Assembly (NCBI GenBank): GCA_028289195.1 | Contig: JANQQR010000026.1 | Location: forward strand, 62,001 to 126,000 | Length of the DNA: 64,000 bases | Direction: 5' to 3' | Source of the DNA: Phycisphaerales bacterium | GTDB taxonomy: Bacteria > Planctomycetota > Phycisphaerae > Phycisphaerales > UBA1924 | Shown: one piece after another, positions 50,040 through 61,056 of the stretch | How the letters are laid out: the number at the start of each line of letters is the position of its first letter | How positions within the stretch are numbered: the first letter of the stretch is position 1 | Position numbers and translations under genes: made by a program | Notes under the pieces: model-generated | The model's input: only the letters and a program-made list of their open reading frames with translations | What the model was told of the DNA's origin: nothing | Database searches by the model: none

Positions 50040-51196
50040 TGCAGGTTGACCGGCATCACGACGTAGAGGAAGTCCGAGCCGCTCTTGATCAGGCCGGGCT
50101 TATTCGGCGCCTTGAGCTCGAGGATGATCTGCTCGTCGGCCATGACCTTCAGCGCGTCGGTCAGGAACGCCGGGTTGAAGCCGATCTCGATGTCCTCGCC
50201 CTCGTAGCCCTCGAGCTCGACGTCGATCTCCGCCTCGCCCATCTCCGGGGTGCGGCTGGACATCTTCAGCAGTTCGCCCTTGTCAGCCTTGCTGAACGCC
50301 AGGCGCACGCCGCGGCTCTCCTCGTTGGTCAGCAGCGCGGCGCGCCGGACGGCAGAAGAGAGGATCTGGGTGTCGAACTTCGCCTTCTTGTCCTGGTCCT
50401 TGGGGATGACGTCGTCGTAGGGGGGGAACGCACCTTCCACGAGGTTCGACGCCAGCACAGCGCCCGAGCCGTCCTCGGTTTCGTCGAAGGCGAAGACGAT
50501 CTGGTTCGAGGTGATCGCCACGCGGACCTTGCCCTGCGGGTCGTCGATCAGCTTGGCGACGAGGTTGAGCGCCTTGGTGGGGACGATGCACGAGCTGTCG
50601 TCGGTGCCCGACGGGGTCTCGGCGTTGCCGCGGGCGAGCGCCAGGCGCCGGCCGTCGGTCGCGACCATCTCCAGCTTCTTGCCCTGGCGACGCAGGAGCA
50701 CGCCGTTGATCGCGTAGCGCGAGTTCTCGCGGGCGGTCGAGAACACGGTGCGACTGATCAGGCGCTCGAGCGTCTCGGTCGAGATGGTGAACACGTCGGC
50801 GCCCGCGTCGTCGCCGGGAAAGTCCGGGACAGCGGGGAAATCCTGGGCGGGGTAGCCGAACACCTTGAACTTGGCGTCGCGCCCCTTGATCTCGCAGACG
50901 TCCTGCTGGGATTCGATGGTGAGCGTCGGTTCGGAGTCCTGCGCCTGCACGATCGCGCGGAGGCGATCGGCGGGGATGAGGACTTCGCCCGGTTCCTGCA
51001 CCTCGACCTGCGCGCGGCTGAGGCGCGTCGAGATCTCGGCGTCGGTGCCGCTGAGGGTGATGAGATCTCCGGAATCACCCTTCTTGGCCTCGAAGTGGAT
51101 GCACATCAACTGCGGCTTGGGAGTTCTCGATGCAACGACGCCCGCAACGAGGTTGACGGCGTTCAAGAGCGCAGCGCGATCACAGATCAGCTTCAT
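50036..51196 (-). CDS. dnaN: DNA polymerase III beta subunit (sliding clamp)
   Basis: 386 residues. The ring-shaped clamp that holds replicative polymerase on DNA. Three domains of similar fold: MKLICDRAALLNAVNLVAGV at the N-terminus, LIPADRLRAIVQ and RLISRTVFSTARENSRYAIN in the middle (conserved NGVLL region), and the C-terminal YVVMPVNLQ (consensus MPMRL-like end used for partner binding). ATG at 51196. It is not next to dnaA, recF or gyrB here, in contrast to many bacteria. TACACT at 51251-51256 is a possible -10 box. Confidence 0.96.
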   Translation of the reverse strand: MKLICDRAALLNAVNLVAGVVASRTPKPQLMCIHFEAKKGDSGDLITLSGTDAEISTRLSRAQVEVQEPGEVLIPADRLRAIVQAQDSEPTLTIESQQDVCEIKGRDAKFKVFGYPAQDFPAVPDFPGDDAGADVFTISTETLERLISRTVFSTARENSRYAINGVLLRRQGKKLEMVATDGRRLALARGNAETPSGTDDSSCIVPTKALNLVAKLIDDPQGKVRVAITSNQIVFAFDETEDGSGAVLASNLVEGAFPPYDDVIPKDQDKKAKFDTQILSSAVRRAALLTNEESRGVRLAFSKADKGELLKMSSRTPEMGEAEIDVELEGYEGEDIEIGFNPAFLTDALKVMADEQIILELKAPNKPGLIKSGSDFLYVVMPVNLQ

Positions 51197-51250
51197 GGAC
51201 GGTCGGACTCCCAAGGGTCGGGTCGCCCCCTTCGGGCTACCACAATCGGC

Positions 51251-51256
51251 AGTGTA
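51251..51256 (-). promoter_or_regulatory. Candidate -10 box of dnaN
   Basis: On the minus strand TACACT, about 54 bases before the ATG. No matching -35 box. Same hexamer as in front of the ECF sigma and lyase genes. Confidence 0.35.
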
Positions 51257-51304
51257 CCGCACCCATGAAATCACGCGCATTGGCGGATCGGGCCCCGGGG
51301 ACCC

Positions 51305-51333
51305 TTGTACGACGGGCTGGAATGTCCGATACT
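51305..51333 (+). promoter_or_regulatory. Candidate promoter of transketolase
   Basis: -35 TTGTAC (51305-51310), a 17-base spacer and -10 GATACT (51328-51333), with a leader of about 80 bases before the ATG at 51418. Position and spacing fit; divergent from the dnaN promoter. Confidence 0.5.
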
Positions 51334-51417
51334 TGCCCGCTTGGAACGCAGCGGGCGGCATCCGTTTGGCGGGTGTTCGGGTCGCTTGTCAGCCTCCGCC
51401 ATCGGCGAGGCAAGGAT

Positions 51418-53403
51418 ATGGAGACTGGCATGTCATTTGAAGCGGCTGTCCACGCGCAAGCGATCGAACTCGACCGTCTCGCCCTCGAGATGACCGCGGA
51501 CGCGGGAAGCGGGCACCCGAGCACAGCGATGAGCCTCGGGCACATCGTGACGGTTCTGATGTTCTCGGCGATGCGCTGGAGCCCCGAGGTCCCAGACTAC
51601 CCCTCGAGCGACCGGCTGGTGCTCAGCGAAGGCCACGCGGTGCCGATCGTCTACGCAGCCGCGGCTCGCCTTGGCGTGCAGATCGGTCGCGACCCCTCGC
51701 AGCGCCGCCCCATGACCATCGACGACGCGATGCGCCTGCGCGAGGCCGACAGCGAGATCGACGGCCACCCCAACCCGGTTGAAGGCTTCCCGTTCTTCGA
51801 TGCCGCGACCGGATCGCTCGGCCAGGGCCTGAGCGTCGCCGCGGGCATCGCCGAGGCGGCCCGCCTTGAGAACATGGACAAGCGGGTGTTCTGCATCATC
51901 GGCGACGGCGAGTCCCGCGAGGGACAGGTCGCCGAAGCGCTCGACTACATCGCCGAGCGCGGCCTGACCAACGTCCTGACCATCTTCAACTGCAACGAGT
52001 ACGGCCAGACCGGGCGCGTCAGCGACCAGCAGTCGGCCGAGAAGCTCGAAGCCAAGCTCAAGGCGTTCGGGTTCGACGTCACCGTGATCGACGGCCACTC
52101 CCCGGCAGAGATCAAGGATGCCCTCGACGCCTTCGCGCAGCGCTCCGGAGATTCCTCCGTCGCGCCGATGGCGATCGTCGCCAAGACCGTCAAGGGCTGG
52201 GGCTCCCCCACGCTCCAGGCCGGCAACTGGCACGGCAAGCCCGCCTCGGGCGACACCCTGACCAAGGTCCTCGACGAACTCAACGAGCGACGGAACGAGC
52301 TGACCACGGCCCTCGGATCCGGAGATGCCTTCACGATCGAGCCCCCGGCGCAGGCCCCGGCGCCCGAATTTGCGACCGGTGATCTGCCCTCGTTCTCCGA
52401 GGCCATGCGCTCCCGCGACATGGAATCGACGCTGCACACCGGGCGCCTGGCGACGCGGAAGGCCTACGGCATCGCGCTCCAGCAACTCGGCCGCGTGAAC
52501 CCGCGCGTCGTGACGCTCGACGCCGATGTCAGCAACTCCACCTTCGCCGAGACCTTCGCGAAGGACCCCGACCTTGCCTCGCGCTTCTTCGAGTGCCGGA
52601 TCGGCGAGCAGAACATGGTGTCCGCCGCTGTCGGGCTTTCCGCGTCTGGGTTCATCCCCTTCTGCTCGACGTTCGGCAAGTTCTTCGCACGCGCGATCGA
52701 CCAGATCGAGATGGCGATCATCAGCGGGGCGAACATCAAGCTCGTCGGTTCGCACGTCGGCGTGAGCCTCGCGGCCGACGGCCCCAGCCAGATGGCCCTG
52801 CCCGACGTCGCCTGGTTCCGCTCGCTCTCGACGGTCAAGAACCACCTGGGCAACCCTGCTTGCTACATCCTGCAGCCCGCGGACGCCTATGCCGCCTACG
52901 CCCTGACCGGCGTGATGGCCGAGTACGAGGGCGCCTGCTACATGCGGACGCTCCGACCCGACACCGAGTTCCTCTACAACGACGACACCGTGTTCAACCT
53001 CGGTGGCTTCGAGGTGCTCAACGAGGGTCGCGACGTCCTGCTGTGTGCCTCGGGCTACATGGTCCACGAGGCCAACAAGGCGCTGGAGCTCCTCGACAAG
53101 AACGGCATCTCCGCGACGCTGGTCGACCTCTACAGCCTCCCGTTCGACGAGGAGGCCCTGCTCGACATGGCCAACGCCAACAACGGCTACATCGTGACCC
53201 TCGAAGACAACTTCGGGGGAGGCATCGGCTCGGCCGTCGCCGACGCTCTGGCCGAGTCCGGCGAAGGGTTCACCCTCGAGCAGATGAAGGTCGACCGGAT
53301 TCCGAAGTCCGCCCGCACCCCCGATGAGGTGATCCAGATGGTCGGGCTTTCTCCCGAGGACATTCTGAATCGGTGCCTGACGATGCTGGGTGTCCCCGTC
53401 TAA
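51418..53403 (+). CDS. tkt: Transketolase
   Basis: 661 residues, the usual size. Moves two-carbon units between pentose, triose and erythrose phosphates using thiamine diphosphate. N-terminal AGSGHPSTAMSLGHIVTVL, DRLVLSEGHAVPIVYAA, GSLGQGLSVAAGIAEA and the cofactor-binding GDGESREGQVAEALDY; later FIPFCSTFGKFFARAIDQIE and SHVGVSLAADGPSQM. The ATG at 51418 has AAGGA close by; an ATG at 51430 with GGAG seven bases upstream is an equal candidate. In the central linker, THERE is an acidic/Pro region (APAPEFATGDLPSF). Single transcription unit. Confidence 0.96.
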   Translation: METGMSFEAAVHAQAIELDRLALEMTADAGSGHPSTAMSLGHIVTVLMFSAMRWSPEVPDYPSSDRLVLSEGHAVPIVYAAAARLGVQIGRDPSQRRPMTIDDAMRLREADSEIDGHPNPVEGFPFFDAATGSLGQGLSVAAGIAEAARLENMDKRVFCIIGDGESREGQVAEALDYIAERGLTNVLTIFNCNEYGQTGRVSDQQSAEKLEAKLKAFGFDVTVIDGHSPAEIKDALDAFAQRSGDSSVAPMAIVAKTVKGWGSPTLQAGNWHGKPASGDTLTKVLDELNERRNELTTALGSGDAFTIEPPAQAPAPEFATGDLPSFSEAMRSRDMESTLHTGRLATRKAYGIALQQLGRVNPRVVTLDADVSNSTFAETFAKDPDLASRFFECRIGEQNMVSAAVGLSASGFIPFCSTFGKFFARAIDQIEMAIISGANIKLVGSHVGVSLAADGPSQMALPDVAWFRSLSTVKNHLGNPACYILQPADAYAAYALTGVMAEYEGACYMRTLRPDTEFLYNDDTVFNLGGFEVLNEGRDVLLCASGYMVHEANKALELLDKNGISATLVDLYSLPFDEEALLDMANANNGYIVTLEDNFGGGIGSAVADALAESGEGFTLEQMKVDRIPKSARTPDEVIQMVGLSPEDILNRCLTMLGVPV

Positions 53404-53808
53404 GGGTGGCGGGTCGCGCAGCACCTGCGCAGAACGCGTCCGGTAACCGCAGCACCCGAACATCTCGGGGTGCCGCGGGCGTCCAGTTCGTGTTTTGTAA
53501 GGACTTGAGTAGAAGCGTTCAAACGAAGGAAAAAAGGCCTTCAATTGTGCATGGGGCCAGATTCTTCGGCCGAAACACCACTCGGCCGGTTTGCGAACGC
53601 TATCCAGCGGAGTTAGGATAGCGGCCACTCACTTGTTCGGAGAACCCCCCCTCTGGGCGTGTGCCCCGGAGCGGGAAACAGAGTCGAGCAGGAAGCCAAT
53701 CGGGCTGAGCCGTCTCTGAGAGTCGATGGAGAGCCAACGCCACACGACTCGATGCGGCGTGCTAAGGCCAACGGCAGAAGAAATAGGGTCATGCTAAAGG
53801 AGAGTCAC
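53404..53808 (+). promoter_or_regulatory. Long intergenic region with promoter of the porin gene
   Basis: 405 bases without a gene. An imperfect hairpin near 53450-53480 (GCAGCACCC with GGGGTGCCGC) could end the transketolase transcript. A sigma-70-like promoter is visible: -35 TTGCGA (53591-53596), 17-base spacer, -10 TAGGAT (53614-53619), giving a leader of about 180 bases before the porin ATG. An AT-rich part (53510-53560) lies upstream and could be an UP-like element. Nothing else recognisable. Confidence 0.55.
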
Positions 53809-55194
53809 ATGAGTAAGACGAGCCGTCTGAGTCTGCTCGCTGGAGCCGCGATTGCGTTCGGCTCGGCTGGCAGCGCCCTCGCCGAGAGCGAGGCCGTCAA
53901 CAATGAGGATCAGGTCCGCTCGATCGTCGCCGAGATGCTCGCCGACGCCGAGTCGCGTTCCAGCCTTCTGCAGTCGGGCGGCTCCGCCGGCCACGACGGC
54001 AGCCAGTTCTTCCTCAGTTCCGGTGACGGTGCGTTCCGCCTGAACGTCAGCGGTCAGATCCAGTTCCGCTACTACCTGAACTTCCGCGACGACGACAACA
54101 ACAGCGACCGCAACGGTGACGGCGACGTCGACGAGATCGACGACGAACTCAACCCCGAGACCGACTTCGAGTCGGGCTTCCAGACCCGTCGCACGAAGCT
54201 CACCTTCGAGGGCAACGTGTTCGAAGAGTCCCTCTTCTACCACGTGACCGGTGCCTTCGATCGCGACGGCGGCGACTTCGAGCTCGAAGACGCCTACGTC
54301 GGCTACGAGTTCGACAACGGCATCGCCGTTCGCTGGGGTCAGTTCAAGGTCCCGTTCATGCGTGAAGAACTCGTCAGCTCCAAGCGTCAGCTCGCCGTTG
54401 ACCGCTCGCTGACCAACGAGGTCTTCAACCAGGGCCGCTCCCAGGGTGTCGAGCTCGCCTACGAGGCCGAGGACGCCAAGTGGCGCACCGCGGTCGCCTT
54501 CTCCGACGGCTTCAACTCCGTCAACTCCGACATCACCACCGAGAAGGGCTTGGCCCCCGGCTTCCGCCTCGGCGGCGGCGAGGCCCAGTACGCCTTCACC
54601 GGTCGTTTCGAGTTCCTCGGCGCCGGCAACTGGAGCCAGTTCAACGACTTCACCAGCCAGCCCGGCAGCGACTTCGGTCTGCTCGTCGGTGCGGCCGTCC
54701 ACTTCGAGGGCGGCGACGAGGACGGCAACGCCTACGGCGGCGACGACTACTTCAACTTCAGCTACACCGTCGACGTCTCGGTCGAGGGTGACGGCTGGAA
54801 CGCCTTCGCTGCGTTCGTCGGTTCGACCACCGAGCTCGACGACGTTCCCGCGGACGGCCCCGGCGCCGACGCCGATGACGTCGACAACGACGACTTTGGC
54901 TTCGTCGTCCAGGGTGGCTGGCAGCTCCCCAACACCGACTGGGAACTCTTCGGTCGCTACGACATCCTCTTCCCGGATGACGGCGATCGCCGCGAATCGG
55001 ATGATGAGTTCCAGACCATCACGTTCGGCACCAACTACTACCTCCACGGCCACGCCGCCAAGTTCACGGCTGACATCCAGTGGCACATCGACGACACCAA
55101 CGAGATCAGCGGTCCGAACACCGGCATCGGCTACCTCCAGGATGACGATGACGGCGAGTTCGCCTTCCGCTTCCAGTTCCAGCTCCTGTTCTGA
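53809..55194 (+). CDS. Outer-membrane porin (OprP/OprO-like)
   Basis: 461 residues. ATG preceded by AAGGAG with seven bases of spacing. Signal peptide MSKTSRLSLLAGAAIAFGSA with cleavage ALA-E. A short helical stretch (EDQVRSIVAEMLADAESRSS) precedes the barrel, as in phosphate-selective porins. The barrel begins LNVSGQIQFRYYLNF and has FQTRRTKLTFEGNV, VRWGQFKVPFMREE and an aromatic end FAFRFQFQLLF. An Asp-rich loop with DRNGDGDVDEID resembles an EF-hand calcium loop. Very uniform C-ending codons, good promoter and terminator indicate high expression. Confidence 0.9.
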   Translation: MSKTSRLSLLAGAAIAFGSAGSALAESEAVNNEDQVRSIVAEMLADAESRSSLLQSGGSAGHDGSQFFLSSGDGAFRLNVSGQIQFRYYLNFRDDDNNSDRNGDGDVDEIDDELNPETDFESGFQTRRTKLTFEGNVFEESLFYHVTGAFDRDGGDFELEDAYVGYEFDNGIAVRWGQFKVPFMREELVSSKRQLAVDRSLTNEVFNQGRSQGVELAYEAEDAKWRTAVAFSDGFNSVNSDITTEKGLAPGFRLGGGEAQYAFTGRFEFLGAGNWSQFNDFTSQPGSDFGLLVGAAVHFEGGDEDGNAYGGDDYFNFSYTVDVSVEGDGWNAFAAFVGSTTELDDVPADGPGADADDVDNDDFGFVVQGGWQLPNTDWELFGRYDILFPDDGDRRESDDEFQTITFGTNYYLHGHAAKFTADIQWHIDDTNEISGPNTGIGYLQDDDDGEFAFRFQFQLLF

Positions 55195-55226
55195 TCCGTT
55201 CAGACCAGGCCTGATCTGAGAACACC

Positions 55227-55264
55227 ACCGGCCGGCTCCTCGGAGCCGCCCGGTTCTTTTTTTG
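55227..55264 (+). terminator. Rho-independent terminator of the porin gene
   Basis: CCGG-CCGGCTCC-TC-GGAGCCG-CCCGG forms a strong GC stem followed by TTCTTTTTTT (55253-55263), 33 bases after the stop codon. Confidence 0.92.
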
Positions 55265-55318
55265 CGATGAGCTCGTGCCCCGACGGGGGAGCGGAAGACC
55301 CCGGGGAAACCGGGACGG

Positions 55319-57337
<2,019 letters not shown>

Positions 57338-57432
57338 GCGTCAAACGCTCCTCTCTCGTCTCGGTGCGGGGAGCGCAAGGATACACGACGCTTCGGAATG
57401 CGATGAGGGCGGCGCACATTCGCGCTGCGCGC

Positions 57433-57468
57433 AAAAAGAACCACCGGCAGGCCGAAGCCTGCCGGTGG
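57433..57468 (-). terminator. Rho-independent terminator of PEP-CTERM paralog 1
   Basis: On the minus strand CCACCGGCAGGC and its complement form a 12-base stem with a four-base loop, followed by GGTTCTTTTT. It lies about 100 bases after the stop codon. Its stem is nearly the same as that of paralog 2. Confidence 0.9.
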
Positions 57469-57567
57469 AATGAACTTACGTTCGTGTCTCGCCCGTCGCC
57501 GCAAGACAGCGGGCGGACGTGCTCAGGGGATGCAGGCCGGGGAAGCGGCTCGCATCACTCGGAGCGA

Positions 57568-58335
57568 TCAGGCGCGCCGACGACGCAGAGCCGCAACGCC
57601 ACCCAGACCGAGGAGGGCGAGCGAACCCGGAGTCGGAACAACCTGGAACCACACGTCGTAGGTGTCACCGTTGGCGCCAGCGTTGGGGACGAGGTAGCTC
57701 TTCAGGACGTACTCCTGACCATCGAGCTCGATCGAAGCGCCATCGACTTCGAACTCGGCACCGATCGGGCCGCTGTTGTCGCCAAGCTGGATGTTGAAGA
57801 GGCCGCCGCCGGTCACGGTCTCGCCGGTCGGAACCGTGAGACGCGCGATGAAGACGCCGTCCTCGCCACGACCACCCGCGCCATCCGGGGCGAAGCCCGA
57901 GATGAAGGGCTGCGGAGCGATGCCGAGGCCGAGGTACGCAGCGGTGTTGCCAGCCGCCCAAGTGCTACCGGGGCCAAGGATGGTGCTGAACGGCAGCGTA
58001 CCGGCGTTGTTCGCCGTGTAGTCACCGGGCACGTAGTCACCGTAGAACGCACGGGTCGCCGCCTGGTTGCCGGCGGCAACGGTCGGACCGAACGCATCGA
58101 TCGCGAAGTAGGAATCCTGCTCGAAGGTCGGGAGGATGCCGTACAGGAACGGGCCGGCGTTCAGGAGGCTGGGGTTACCAGCTTCCTTGTAGAACGCACC
58201 CGAACTCGGGGCGAAACCCTGACCAACGATGCCATCAACCGGTCCGCCAGCTTCGAAGCTGAGGAACTGGAACGGGGCAGCCGAGGCACCCGCCGACAGG
58301 GCGAGGACAGCAGCCGTAGACAGAACAGCCTTCAT
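57568..58335 (-). CDS. PEP-CTERM sorted exported protein (paralog 1)
   Basis: 255 residues, starting MKAVLSTAAVLALSAGASA with cleavage near ASA-APF. The mature part is a compact beta-rich domain (FQFLSFEAGGPVDGIVGQGF, EAGNPSLLNAGPFLYGILP, DGVFIARLTVPTGE). C-terminal VPTPGSLALLGLGGVAALRR is a PEP-CTERM-type tail (PTPG, hydrophobic helix, Arg cluster), predicted to be removed by an exosortase. About three quarters identical to the next gene. GGAG is 10-12 bases before the ATG. Function unknown; probably cell-surface or extracellular. Confidence 0.92.
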   Translation of the reverse strand: MKAVLSTAAVLALSAGASAAPFQFLSFEAGGPVDGIVGQGFAPSSGAFYKEAGNPSLLNAGPFLYGILPTFEQDSYFAIDAFGPTVAAGNQAATRAFYGDYVPGDYTANNAGTLPFSTILGPGSTWAAGNTAAYLGLGIAPQPFISGFAPDGAGGRGEDGVFIARLTVPTGETVTGGGLFNIQLGDNSGPIGAEFEVDGASIELDGQEYVLKSYLVPNAGANGDTYDVWFQVVPTPGSLALLGLGGVAALRRRRA

Positions 58336-58464
58336 GATATGTTTCTCCTCCTGGGACCCGGTCACCCGAGACCCGACAAAGAACCTGCTTCTTCCCAAGC
58401 TGGAAGCCGGTTCAGACGGGTGGGTCGGAAGTCCGGACAGCCAGCGACGTGGTTTCCGTTGCTT

Positions 58465-58492
58465 ATTCTGCCCACAATCCGGGGTGATGCAA
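58465..58492 (-). promoter_or_regulatory. Candidate promoter of PEP-CTERM paralog 1
   Basis: On the minus strand: -35 TTGCAT (58492-58487), 16-base spacer, -10 CAGAAT (58470-58465), 130 bases before the ATG. The gap 58336-58693 otherwise contains only the terminator of the upstream paralog. Confidence 0.35.
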
Positions 58493-58590
58493 GCGGTGTT
58501 TTCCCTTCAATCCGCAGTTTCATGCGGAAAAAATCCTCTCCACCCCTGGCGATAGGTTTCTGGATGGGGAATTCCCGCTCGGGGGCCTGA

Positions 58591-58627
58591 AAAACGAAAA
58601 CACCGGCAGGCCGAAGGCCTGCCGGCG
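58591..58627 (-). terminator. Rho-independent terminator of PEP-CTERM paralog 2
   Basis: On the minus strand CCGGCAGGCC and its complement form a 10-base stem (58603-58625) around GAA, followed by GTTTTCGTTTTTC. It lies about 66 bases after the stop codon. Confidence 0.9.
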
Positions 58628-58693
58628 TCGAGATTTCAGCGTTTCATCCCCCTCCCACAGAGAGGAGAGGTTGGTCTATTGCCGAGATCCGGC

Positions 58694-59458
58694 TCAGGCG
58701 CGACGGCGGCGGAGGGCCGCCACGCCGCCAATCCCCAGCAGGGCGATCGAGCCCGGCGTCGGGATGACCTGGAACCAGATGTCGTACGTGTCGCCGTTAC
58801 CGCCGGCGTTGGGGATCAGGTAGCTGACGAGACCGAGCTGCTGGCCACCGAAGTCCGCAGCGGGACCATCGATCTCGACCTCGGCAGCGCCGTCCTGCGT
58901 GGAGAACAGGCCACCGCCGATGGGTGATTCGCCGTCCGCGACGGTCAGGCGGGCGATGAACACACCGTCGAGGTCGCTGCGTCCGCCGCCGCCCGCGAGC
59001 GGGGCGAAGCCGGAGAGGAACGGCTGCGGGGCGATGCCCAGGCCGAGGTATGCAGCGCTCGGGGCGACAGCACTGGGATCCCAGGTGCTACCCGGGCCGA
59101 GAATGGTGCTGAACGGCAGAGTGCCGGCGTTGCTCGCCGTGTAGTCACCCATGGGGTAGTCGCCGTAGAACGCACGGGTCGCGGCCTGGTTGCCAGCAGA
59201 AACCGTCGGGCCGAAACTATCGATCGAGAAGTACGAATCCTGCTCGAACGACGGGAGGATGCCGTAAAGGAACGGACCCGCATTCAGGAGGCTGGGGTTG
59301 CCCGCTTCCTTGTAGAACGTGCCGCCTGTCGTGCCGAAACCCTGACCAACGATGCCGTCGACCGGGCCGCCAGCCTCGAAGCTCAGGAACTGGAACGGGG
59401 CAGCAGATGCGCCCGCAGTGATAGCGAGAGCGCTCGCAGCGCTGATAACAGCCTTCAT
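58694..59458 (-). CDS. PEP-CTERM sorted exported protein (paralog 2)
   Basis: 254 residues, MKAVISAASALAITAGASA signal, then the same mature domain as paralog 1 (FEAGGPVDGIVGQGFG, NPSLLNAGPFLYGILPS, APQPFLSGFAPLAGG) and tail IPTPGSIALLGIGGVAALRR. GGAG lies nine bases before the ATG. The two copies differ mainly in a short loop (GGGGRSDLDG versus GAGGRGEDG) and in the last third. Tandem duplication, each copy with its own promoter region and terminator. Confidence 0.92.
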   Translation of the reverse strand: MKAVISAASALAITAGASAAPFQFLSFEAGGPVDGIVGQGFGTTGGTFYKEAGNPSLLNAGPFLYGILPSFEQDSYFSIDSFGPTVSAGNQAATRAFYGDYPMGDYTASNAGTLPFSTILGPGSTWDPSAVAPSAAYLGLGIAPQPFLSGFAPLAGGGGRSDLDGVFIARLTVADGESPIGGGLFSTQDGAAEVEIDGPAADFGGQQLGLVSYLIPNAGGNGDTYDIWFQVIPTPGSIALLGIGGVAALRRRRA

Positions 59459-59701
59459 GACAGATATCTCCATCTCTCTCTGTGCAAACAACTTCAGGGA
59501 CCGCGATCCGCACGCGGTGCCCAGGAGCTAAATCTCACCCTTGAAGGTATCACGAATTAGGAAGCGAACAAGCGAAACTCGCGATTCGGCGAGGATTTTC
59601 CCGCGCTTTCTCACGACGCATCGTGGTGCAGACCGACACGCGACGCCTCCGGCCGGCAAGAACTGATCCCCCGGATCGAGTGGGACCATCTGCGAGGTCC
59701 G
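59459..59701. other. Upstream region of PEP-CTERM paralog 2, no further feature seen
   Basis: Spacer between the paralog and the terminator of the prepilin-like gene. No gene, clear promoter or repeat could be supported; TGATAC (minus strand, near 59547) is only a weak -10 candidate. Confidence 0.4.
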
Positions 59702-59732
59702 AAAAAAAACGCCGGCGTGAAACGCCGGCGTT
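59702..59732 (-). terminator. Rho-independent terminator of the prepilin-like gene
   Basis: On the minus strand AACGCCGGCGT and its complement form an 11-base stem with loop TTC, ending in eight T (59709-59702). It lies 28 bases after the stop codon at 59760. Confidence 0.93.
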
Positions 59733-59759
59733 GATGAGGCTCAATTTGATAGGATTTCG

Positions 59760-60800
59760 TCAGGGAACGAGTCGCAGGCCCCGGTTGTTCACGGGGAACT
59801 CCTCGAGCACGGACTGCAGGATGTTCGGGCCCATCTCAGACTTCGACGGGTACCAGAAGATCGGCTGACGGGACTCTTCCTCGCGGAGAGACTCGGCGTG
59901 GCCGTCCCAGAACGCGGCGTTCATCGAACCGCTGTGGCGGTACGTGAGGGGCAGGTTCTGGCCCTCAGACGCGTTGCCGCTGTCCTCGTCGCCGTACACG
60001 TCCGAATCCACCCGGATGGCGCTGTCTGCGAGGAAATCGCCATACAGGAACGAGCCGGTCTCGGACTGAGCGTCGATGAACGCCCGGCCGTCGAGCTCGG
60101 GCCCCGACCCGGTGAAGGTGCGGAAGCCGTCGGCGATCGCGATCTTCTTGCCCTCGTTGCCCACGCGATCGATCTTGGGGATGTACCGCTTGGGGAGCTT
60201 GATGTGGTCTTCTTCCGAGGTCGGCATGCCGATCTGAACCGGGTCGGTCGCGTCTCCGATGGTCTCGCCCGCAAACTGGAAGGCGCCAGGCATGATGTAG
60301 CTCACGCCCGGGACGCCGCCGAGCTCGTCTGCCAGGTCACGGAGTTCCTGGTCGGCGCGGCTGCTGACGGGCACGATCTCGCGCATCGCCGGATCCGCAA
60401 AGTCCGTCAGGATCTTGACGAATCGTTGGGCCCGATCCGAGGGCAGCGAGGCGCTGTCGACGGTCGGAGACAGCCAGTCGTACGTCTGGACGGGCCGGTT
60501 CGAGATCCGGTTCAGGGGCTCGTCCGCGTCGTTGACCCAGTCACGCATCCGCAGGCCGGATGAGTTGACACCCGGGATGAAGTTGTCGTTCTGGCCCGCG
60601 TACCCGATCAAACCGGTAACAAGCTGCTTCTGAGTCGAGAGGCCTTGGGTCTGCCAGGCCGAAGCTCGGGCGCGCCCCAGAGCGGGAAGCAGGATCCCGA
60701 TGAGAATCGCGATGATCGCGACAACAACCAGCAGCTCGATGAGCGTGAACGCCCTCAAGGGCGAGCGTTCACGACCACGATCGGCAAACCCAATTTGCAT
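59760..60800 (-). CDS. Prepilin-like protein with H-X9-DG motif (paralog A)
   Basis: 346 residues, ATG at 60800 with GAGGT six bases upstream. N-terminal prepilin signal: basic MQIGFADRGRERSPLR then AFTLIELLVVVAIIAILIG, so cleavage before Phe with Ala instead of Gly. The body is the planctomycete type II secretion/pseudopilin-like family; the C-terminal part has RHSGSMNAAFWDGHAESL with the H-X9-DG motif. Family members are very numerous in planctomycetes; they are probably surface-exposed pseudopilins, with function unknown. Follows paralog B (61057-62142). Confidence 0.92.
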   Translation of the reverse strand: MQIGFADRGRERSPLRAFTLIELLVVVAIIAILIGILLPALGRARASAWQTQGLSTQKQLVTGLIGYAGQNDNFIPGVNSSGLRMRDWVNDADEPLNRISNRPVQTYDWLSPTVDSASLPSDRAQRFVKILTDFADPAMREIVPVSSRADQELRDLADELGGVPGVSYIMPGAFQFAGETIGDATDPVQIGMPTSEEDHIKLPKRYIPKIDRVGNEGKKIAIADGFRTFTGSGPELDGRAFIDAQSETGSFLYGDFLADSAIRVDSDVYGDEDSGNASEGQNLPLTYRHSGSMNAAFWDGHAESLREEESRQPIFWYPSKSEMGPNILQSVLEEFPVNNRGLRLVP

Positions 60801-61056
60801 TTTGAGACCTCTTCCAAATACCAAACACAGTGTCTTGCGTCTTGACAGATTCCGAGCAATATGCGCAACGAATCAATGAGGGATGCCCAGAAAGTCCTCG
60901 GCCCTTTACGCCCCAACACCACGGATAGATCCCGGATTGCAGCGGGATCCGCTCCGATTCGTATGCGCATGCTGATCACAGTGCCCGGAACATGATCTTC
61001 ACACGATCTTCATTGATTCTAGGGCGACGGAGGATCGCGTCAACCTGGCGCTGCAC

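Noticed and set aside
51433-53628. Open frame of 731 codons on the minus strand
   Set aside because: Antisense to transketolase, which has full family motifs.
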